A stretch of 18,606 nucleotides of DNA from an uncultured Clostridium sp. (lineage in GTDB: Bacteria; Bacillota; Clostridia; Lachnospirales; Lachnospiraceae). The DNA is taken from positions 1 through 18,606 of the forward strand of contig CABQJA010000025.1 of assembly GCA_902464345.1 (NCBI GenBank). Reading direction: 5' to 3'. The notes under the pieces were generated by a model. It had not been told where the DNA came from, searched no databases, and saw nothing but the letters and a program-made list of their open reading frames with translations. Below are positions 15,301 through 18,606 of the stretch, piece after piece (position 1 is the first letter of the stretch; every line of letters begins with the position of its first letter). A program made the translations under genes and the position numbers.

Positions 15301-17262
15301 ACGATCATCCTCATAGGCACTGCTGTCATCATAGGACTTCACCTGAGCCTTCTGTGCATCCTCCCTGGTCTTAAACACACCGTATTCTGCACCAAGCATG
15401 CCAGAAGCAGTTTCGCCCGCACCCATTTCAAAACTTTTCCCCAGAACATCAAACGGATTCTCTTTCCGGGTTTTTCCGACATAAATAATGCTATGCTCCG
15501 GCGTTTCTCTGGATATCAATGTCTTGGCTGTAACAAAGGTCTGCGTATTTCGTTTTCTGACATCTGCCGTATGAATCGTCTCATCCGTTAACCAGCCGTT
15601 CGGTGCATAGATTTCCCTTATATAATAGATTCCAAGCGGAAGTCCGTTTACCTGCCCATAGATACCATCCGGATTTTTCATTATGACAATGGTCGCCTCT
15701 GCTCCCTCCGCCTCTGCTCCAAGCTGTGCTGCTGCCGTTGAAGCGTATCGTGTTCCGGCCTTCTCCGCCGCATCATACGTGTCATAAACTCCATACACAG
15801 CTCCAATCAGAGTCCGCTTATCATTATTAATGGCCGGGATAGCAGACTCCTTATCTACCCGGATGACCGCCGTATAATTCTGTTCTTTGGAAGTAACCGC
15901 AGCCGGACTTCCTACCTGCAGCTCCGGATCATAGGCTTCTTTCACCGTCACCTTATAAACAGTCTGATCCAACATCCAATGTCCGACTGCCTGTCCATTC
16001 TGATCCTGCGGCCCTTCTGTCTCCCTGACATAATAAGTGCCATACGCCAGCTCGCTCACCTCGCCATAATCGTTTCCTTCCATATCCTTCCGGTCTATTC
16101 GGATCGCCGCAACCGGATTCACATTGGCTTCCGCATCCGTCTTTGTCTTAAATACTCCATATACCGCTCCCTGTACAGAATACGGAGTTGTCATATGCGT
16201 AACCGCCTGCTTATATACCCGGATACCACCCAGTGATTCCGTATATACTTTCAGATATATCCGGTGATCCTCCTTTGGCACGGCTCCATCGCACCGGATC
16301 AGCGGCTGTATCCCCGCATCCGCGGCCGTAACATAGGTAAACACCCCCATGTCCGTCCGACTGATCCCTGTCAGCTCCGCACAGCCTGTCTCCGGGATTG
16401 CCCGATCCGATCTTATCCGCAGCTGGTTTCCTGTCTTTTCATATGTGATTCCCTGCATAGTGCTCTCAAAGTCAAAACGTGCAAGCACACCATTGGCATC
16501 CGTCAGCACCGTCTCGTATCGGCCGGATGCGTGATTATATTTCAGCTTATATGCCGGTGCCGTTTCCCGCTGTTCACCTGCAAATCCGGGAACCTTGTCC
16601 AGTGCATCCACATACTCCCGCACCATATTACAATACTCCAGACTGGCATATCCGTCTGCACAGGCACGCTCTACGCCATACCAACCGATTCCCTCACATG
16701 TTCCCGGTGTATAATATCTGTCGATGTAATACCAGATCAGAAGCTGGGTTGCGACATATTCCTGCCACGCCACCAGATTCCCTGTATGGTCAAATCCGCC
16801 CTCTGCATTCCGCGGTGCATCCAGGATCTTTGTCTTTCCAAGCACCTCTGCCACTGCCTGTTTCTGTCTCTCATTCAGCCTTGCATAATCCGTCCCTTCC
16901 GCAAATCCAGTACCGCTCTGTAACACCTTTGCAAAATCAATGCAGTACAGGGATCTTGTCACTCTCTGTCCGTTTTCCGTAAAGGTTCCGTAAATAATCT
17001 GCGGCTGCTTATGTCCGGTATCTGATTCGTTTTTATAAATGATCAGACTTTGCCCGTTCAGATACGGATTCAGCATTCCGATCATCCCCGGTGCCGCATC
17101 GCCGTCCGGCTCCGGCGGAAGCTCTTCTTCTTTCACTCCTGCATTCTCTCCGGTCACATCCGAAACCGGCAGATACCCGGAGCAGGTGCAAAGCACCATC
17201 ATAATTGCAAGCACAGCGGCCAGCAACCGCTTTCCCCCATGCCTTATCCGATGTTTTTTCAT
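12325..17262 (-). CDS. Thioester-domain SpaA/Cna-B repeat adhesin, sortase-anchored
   Basis: This 1645-residue cell-wall protein is predicted to bind host or mucosal surfaces. A basic signal peptide spans about residues 1-30. A thioester domain follows: Cys107 (LYCIDF) and Gln173 (ATQLLIW) match the Cys-Gln pair that forms an internal thioester able to couple to target amines. From about 345 to 1597 there are about ten SpaA/Cna-B beta-sandwich domains, starting near 345, 464, 590, 733, 846, 989, 1117, 1262, 1381 and 1507. Most show a strand Lys (VYKQ, LYKTD, IQKLD, VEKVD), a central Glu (YYVRETE, YYIVETKAP) and a closing Asp/Asn, fitting self-formed isopeptide bonds. Domain 7 holds a QPEEK repeat. 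The C-terminus has VPITG (1602-1606), a membrane helix and RRRKR. GGAGAT lies before the ATG. No sortase gene is in the window. Ligand unknown. Confidence 0.92.
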   Translation of the reverse strand: MKKHRIRHGGKRLLAAVLAIMMVLCTCSGYLPVSDVTGENAGVKEEELPPEPDGDAAPGMIGMLNPYLNGQSLIIYKNESDTGHKQPQIIYGTFTENGQRVTRSLYCIDFAKVLQSGTGFAEGTDYARLNERQKQAVAEVLGKTKILDAPRNAEGGFDHTGNLVAWQEYVATQLLIWYYIDRYYTPGTCEGIGWYGVERACADGYASLEYCNMVREYVDALDKVPGFAGEQRETAPAYKLKYNHASGRYETVLTDANGVLARFDFESTMQGITYEKTGNQLRIRSDRAIPETGCAELTGISRTDMGVFTYVTAADAGIQPLIRCDGAVPKEDHRIYLKVYTESLGGIRVYKQAVTHMTTPYSVQGAVYGVFKTKTDAEANVNPVAAIRIDRKDMEGNDYGEVSELAYGTYYVRETEGPQDQNGQAVGHWMLDQTVYKVTVKEAYDPELQVGSPAAVTSKEQNYTAVIRVDKESAIPAINNDKRTLIGAVYGVYDTYDAAEKAGTRYASTAAAQLGAEAEGAEATIVIMKNPDGIYGQVNGLPLGIYYIREIYAPNGWLTDETIHTADVRKRNTQTFVTAKTLISRETPEHSIIYVGKTRKENPFDVLGKSFEMGAGETASGMLGAEYGVFKTREDAQKAQVKSYDDSSAYEDDRVTTIVTNRTNGSMLLGGPDLSVYSAYGESEALPKGTYYIVETKAPKGWLLDRQIYRKSTTGKLPTGIYYALVHSQEVEKSGAIELYKTDATGGERTADATLKGAKYGIYVEKAPGSSELKRIAGGEIITDDAGYGYIEGLPEGIYYVKEEVASPGYQLDPNIYPVEITPELVASVRPVVKVESVEMPILTDYEITKITVEDSTGITEPTPLAGCVFGLYLKSELDIERLEKDASKDASGRLSLTLSYHADGTVITEGTVLENVEPYYTATTGKDGKAVFKDCYPGEYLVVELTIGNRKDGNTYRAVRPYEVSLPVTDVSGSYKSKETVTLTDEFAGEYLKIQKLDQTTGEKVDGKVEFRIYDLDRKQYVSLSVNGSVKDQFVTDDSGCIQFDSRLSQGHYRLEEVAAPEYYEMKEVEIRVLDGYLEYRELAADHTPAGEWIRAEFEAKDGRVIQIIRVEDMPYRIQVEKVDEAGEPLRGATLAIAYADGKQPAVDADGNYEILKLVGQAGTQQQKVQPEREREELQPEETQPGEKQPEEKQPEKSQSEMVEARWTTTAAKQVWEYVPRGNYFLVELEAPDGYAIADPIPFTVGTEPVQTITMVDRRMTGRVAVAKTGPMLVGAEPEETEFGTVWHLQYEQRPMAGITFTIYEEGTDREVCSFVTGPEAVTYSPELDLTGDQKYYMIETATPAGVVMSTDKYPCKMIYDEDAAGYVTEIIKVENQAMNAELRLYKQGEMAVPLEDGTWTFEPEGLAGVWFGVYAAEDILNVQGEEILEKDSLVGLGSTDQKGCCRICETLPAGSYYWKELKTMDGYILEENRYDFELAYPPDQTENEWKIEVNKEQPLMNRLYKARLILNKKGDDDKRLPGVTFTLFRDGKRIGEYMTDADGRIEIEQLPYGNYYFKETKGILGYLFDAEIKYAFAVEAKDNQTIELNIVNEKAQELPVPITGDSMSMLFGLGLLVTSILAFILINGSSIRRRKRNTGKRTE
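13666..13725 (-). repeat. Four tandem 15-bp units encoding a QPEEK-type repeat
   Basis: Four consecutive 15-bp units, close to TTTTTCTTCCGGTTG on the plus strand, start at 13666, 13681, 13696 and 13711. On the minus strand they encode QPEET, QPGEK, QPEEK and QPEKS (residues about 1180-1199 of the adhesin). The units differ by a few substitutions, so the copy number could change by slippage without breaking the frame. Confidence 0.85.
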
Positions 17263-17565
17263 TTACAACATCTCCTTTTCCTTTAATATCTATCCATGAA
17301 AAGGGACTGTGCCCTTGAATTTTCTGCCAGTTTCTCTGCATTTCAGAGATAGATCTTACATATTCCGTTATAGCTTCTGATTCCATGGGGATATCCCCGG
17401 ATGCTGTTCTGCCCAGCCCAGAATCTGATACGCAGGAGCTATTCCTGCATTTCTACAGAAAACAGACGAACGCTGTTTTGATCTGTAATCCCGCTACCCT
17501 GTATACTCCAATATTTCATAGCATAAATAAAGGGTATGTATATAGCTTTCTAACCGTTTCGGTTT
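17263..17565 (-). other. Long structured 5' leader of the adhesin gene
   Basis: From the predicted start near 17565 to the ATG there are about 300 nt without a supported gene. In transcript order the leader holds perfect hairpins at 17459-17479 (7 bp), 17432-17448 (6 bp), 17407-17423 (5 bp), a 12-bp palindrome GGGGATATCCCC at 17387-17398, and hairpins at 17333-17349 (6 bp) and 17301-17316 (5 bp). The last lies about 40 nt before the start codon. No known riboswitch class fits. Two short open stretches here (ATG at 17386, and a start-less frame ending near 17365) are weakly protein-like but unsupported. Confidence 0.5.
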
Positions 17566-17587
17566 AAAACCATTATACATACCCTTT
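17529..17587. other. 59-bp concentric dyad at the adhesin promoter
   Basis: AAAGGGTATGTATA (17529-17542) is the exact reverse complement of 17574-17587, and an inner dyad AACCG-TTT-CGGTT (17552-17564) shares the same centre, 17558. The outer arm overlaps the -10 box of the adhesin promoter. On the minus strand the structure is preceded by A residues and followed by TTTATTTAT, so transcripts from the upstream gene could terminate here; as DNA it could be an operator. Both roles are inferred. Confidence 0.65.
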
Positions 17588-17600
17588 TATGGTTTGTAAA
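17572..17600 (-). promoter_or_regulatory. Predicted adhesin promoter with dyad over the -35 box
   Basis: On the minus strand TTTACA (17600-17595) and TATAAT (17577-17572) are 17 bp apart, a near-consensus promoter starting near 17565. The -35 box is one half of a perfect TGTAAA-N6-TTTACA dyad at 17595-17612, and the -10 box overlaps one arm of the 59-bp dyad, so the promoter looks heavily regulated. Confidence 0.7.
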
Positions 17601-17673
17601 TATTTTTTTACATTTTTATCCCATTAAACTTTTTATCAAACTGTTCGTTTCCACGATATATCATCATTTTCAA

Positions 17674-17689
17674 CCTATGATTCCATAGG
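17674..17689. other. Small hairpin after the phospholipase C-like gene
   Basis: CCTATG (17674-17679) pairs with CATAGG (17684-17689) across a 4-nt loop, 17 nt past the stop codon of the phospholipase C-like gene. No T-run follows on the minus strand, so it is not a convincing terminator alone. The rest of 17613-17673 is AT-rich with nothing recognised. Confidence 0.4.
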
Positions 17690-17705
17690 ATTTCCCATAT
17701 TCTTC

Positions 17706-18341
17706 CTATGCCGCATGCTTATGTGACACGGTATCCCGCAGCTTCCTGCCGAATCGTCTTATCTTACCCGGCTCTACCGGACTCTCTCCTGCCTCCGCCA
17801 GTGCGATTGCCTTCGCCTGTCTCTCATTAAACAGGGAAAATGCATAATGCGAAAACTGCTCCGTAACATTGGTAATATACTGACAGTCCGTACTTACGGC
17901 CGGTGCCTGCTGCAGATAATCATCATGCATCACCTGCAGATAATGCATCAGATCCGGATACTCTCTGTAATCCCTGTCTGACCACCACTGATCATCCAGA
18001 TGCTTCCGGAGCATCTGAAGCTGCTTCTTCTCAAAGATGCAATGCGTCCGAAAATTAAAATCTCCGTGATTATTATGCGGAGCCGTAAAATAATCTGCCA
18101 GATAATGTGTAACATAGCCCACCCGGTACGCGGATACCAGATTCCACCGTCCGCTTTCTTCCAGCATTTCAAGTCTGCGCTCGACTCTCGAAAGGGTGGT
18201 ATCATAGCTATGTCCCTGAATCATGGAACGCACCATAAAGTCCGGTGCAATACTTCCTATCTTAAACATCATGGCAATTGCCGGTCTGTGATTTTCCCTC
18301 ATCAGGTACTTGGCAAGCCGCCAGTGACTCTTCTTTCTCAT
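17706..18341 (-). CDS. Zinc-dependent phospholipase C-like protein
   Basis: The 211-residue protein fits the zinc-dependent phospholipase C / nuclease P1 fold. Candidate metal ligands appear in the family order and spacing: His6 (KSHW), Asp34 (SIAPDF), His44, His79 and Asp83 (THYLAD), His89 (PH), His100 and Glu104 (THCIFE). The HxxxD, then His six residues later, then HxxxE spacing matches the Bacillus enzyme. There is no signal peptide, unlike secreted toxins, so it should be cytosolic; its substrate is not known. The C-terminus is basic (KIRRFGRKLR). GGAGGG lies about 7 nt before the ATG at 18341. It has its own promoter (18402-18430) and a leader hairpin, and lies upstream of the adhesin gene on the same strand. 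A link between the two is not established. Confidence 0.85.
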   Translation of the reverse strand: MRKKSHWRLAKYLMRENHRPAIAMMFKIGSIAPDFMVRSMIQGHSYDTTLSRVERRLEMLEESGRWNLVSAYRVGYVTHYLADYFTAPHNNHGDFNFRTHCIFEKKQLQMLRKHLDDQWWSDRDYREYPDLMHYLQVMHDDYLQQAPAVSTDCQYITNVTEQFSHYAFSLFNERQAKAIALAEAGESPVEPGKIRRFGRKLRDTVSHKHAA

Positions 18342-18362
18342 TCAAATCCCTCCAACTGGTCC

Positions 18363-18385
18363 GGACATTTCTCCTGCAAATGTCC
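18363..18385 (-). promoter_or_regulatory. Hairpin in the leader of the phospholipase C-like gene
   Basis: GGACATTT (18363-18370) and AAATGTCC (18378-18385) form a perfect 8-bp stem. On the minus strand the 7-nt loop reads GCAGGAG, resembling a ribosome binding site. The hairpin lies about 20 nt before the start codon, just upstream of the true GGAGGG. It could affect mRNA stability or ribosome standby; this is inferred. Confidence 0.55.
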
Positions 18386-18401
18386 CTTCACCATCATTTT
18401 T

Positions 18402-18430
18402 ATTATAGAAGACTAACTGCAGATTGTCCA
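18402..18430 (-). promoter_or_regulatory. Predicted promoter of the phospholipase C-like gene
   Basis: On the minus strand TGGACA (18430-18425, 5 of 6) and TATAAT (18407-18402, perfect) are separated by 17 bp. The start near 18395 leaves a leader of about 55 nt. It is divergent from the trpS promoter 46 bp away. Confidence 0.7.
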
Positions 18431-18475
18431 TCATTTTCTTGTAAAATCTATCTATAGCTTATCCATCATCGCTCC

Positions 18476-18504
18476 TTGACATACCTGCATATAACTTCTA
18501 TAAT
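18476..18504 (+). promoter_or_regulatory. Consensus promoter of probable trpS
   Basis: TTGACA (18476-18481) and TATAAT (18499-18504) are both perfect and 17 bp apart, as strong a SigA-type promoter as sequence can show. The start would be near 18511, giving a leader of about 70 nt, too short for a T-box. Confidence 0.8.
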
Positions 18505-18515
18505 TGAAAGTATTA

Positions 18516-18540
18516 TTTTATGCCTTTTACCGGCATAAAA
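18516..18540 (+). promoter_or_regulatory. Hairpin at the 5' end of the probable trpS transcript
   Basis: TTTTATGCC (18516-18524) pairs perfectly with GGCATAAAA (18532-18540) around a 7-nt loop, starting about 5 nt after the predicted transcription start. No T-run follows on the plus strand, so it is not a terminator. A 5'-end stabiliser or a DNA operator is possible. Confidence 0.55.
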
Positions 18541-18579
18541 ACCAATATTTACGATATAAATGAAAAGAGAGAGAAAATC

Positions 18580-18606
18580 ATGGATAAAATCATCTTAACC
18601 GGTGAC
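18580..18606 (+). CDS. trpS: Probable tryptophanyl-tRNA synthetase, 5' end only
   Basis: Nine codons are visible, MDKIILTGD, running off the window edge. Clostridial TrpS proteins commonly begin with a near-identical K-I-I-L-T-G-D stretch, followed by the R-P-T-G-x-L-H-x-G-H class I signature, which would lie just outside. A purine-rich AGAGAGAG precedes the ATG at about 6 nt, and a consensus promoter lies upstream. The identification rests on nine residues and is therefore tentative. If correct, it charges tRNA(Trp) in the cytosol. Confidence 0.65.

Noticed and set aside
17460..17565. Possible c-di-GMP-I (GEMM) riboswitch upstream of the adhesin, suggested by GGGTAGCGGGATTACAGAT and a GAAA-containing hairpin
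   Set aside because: The invariant GACGCAAAGCC-type core is not present and the pairing elements cannot be laid out; resemblance is limited to one short segment. An Rfam RF01051 scan would settle it.
17529..17587. Invertible phase-variation promoter
   Set aside because: The inverted arms are only 31 bp apart and the -35 box lies outside, so inversion would change little; there is no recombinase gene nearby.
18511..18579. T-box leader for trpS
   Set aside because: The leader is about 70 nt and has no T-box sequence or specifier hairpin.

Overview
The window looks like chromosomal DNA from a low-to-mid-GC Gram-positive anaerobe of the Clostridia, most likely a Lachnospiraceae-type gut bacterium. 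This is inferred from an Fe-S (Bacillus-type) PurF with a short propeptide, an indirect-aminoacylation gatCAB operon, a DUF368 lipid-carrier transporter, a sortase-anchored SpaA/Cna-B adhesin with an N-terminal thioester domain, strong AGGAGG ribosome binding sites and TTGACA/TATAAT promoters. There is no tRNA, rRNA, CRISPR array, transposase or phage gene. Nearly everything is on the minus strand; only a PilZ gene and the first nine codons of a probable trpS at the right edge are on the plus strand.

Region by region. 1-705: a small membrane protein with a PH-like C-terminus (minus), followed by a GC-rich block of hairpin-containing direct repeats (82-bp period) and a long stem-loop just after purA. 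706-6345: purine biosynthesis. purF and purB form a tight operon with its own strong promoter. A LysR-type regulator and purA lie downstream, each with its own predicted promoter, so the AMP branch enzymes (PurA and PurB) flank a regulator. 6346-6752: a stand-alone PilZ c-di-GMP receptor gene, divergent from purF, whose terminator lies inside the 3' end of the next gene. 6719-12199: a five-gene minus-strand unit, DUF368/popT-gatC-gatA-gatB-GH3 lipoprotein, driven by a promoter near 12270-12298. It combines undecaprenyl-phosphate recycling, Glu/Asp-tRNA amidation and a NagZ-like glycosidase with an unusual D-to-N change in its His-Asp motif.

12325-17262: one 1645-residue surface protein with a signal peptide, a Cys-Gln thioester domain, about ten SpaA/Cna-B domains, a QPEEK pentapeptide repeat inserted in one of them, and a VPITG sorting signal. 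It is preceded by a leader of about 300 nt rich in hairpins. Its promoter lies within two inverted repeats, one of which is a 59-bp concentric dyad. 17706-18341: a cytosolic zinc-dependent phospholipase C-like protein with a full set of candidate metal ligands. 18476-18606: a perfect-consensus promoter, a leader hairpin and the start of probable trpS.

Most genes are housekeeping. The items most worth a second look are the thioester adhesin with its unusual control region, the hairpin-rich GC-rich repeats next to purA, the inverted repeat over the purF -35 box, and the GH3 active-site variant. No complete new multi-gene system is visible.
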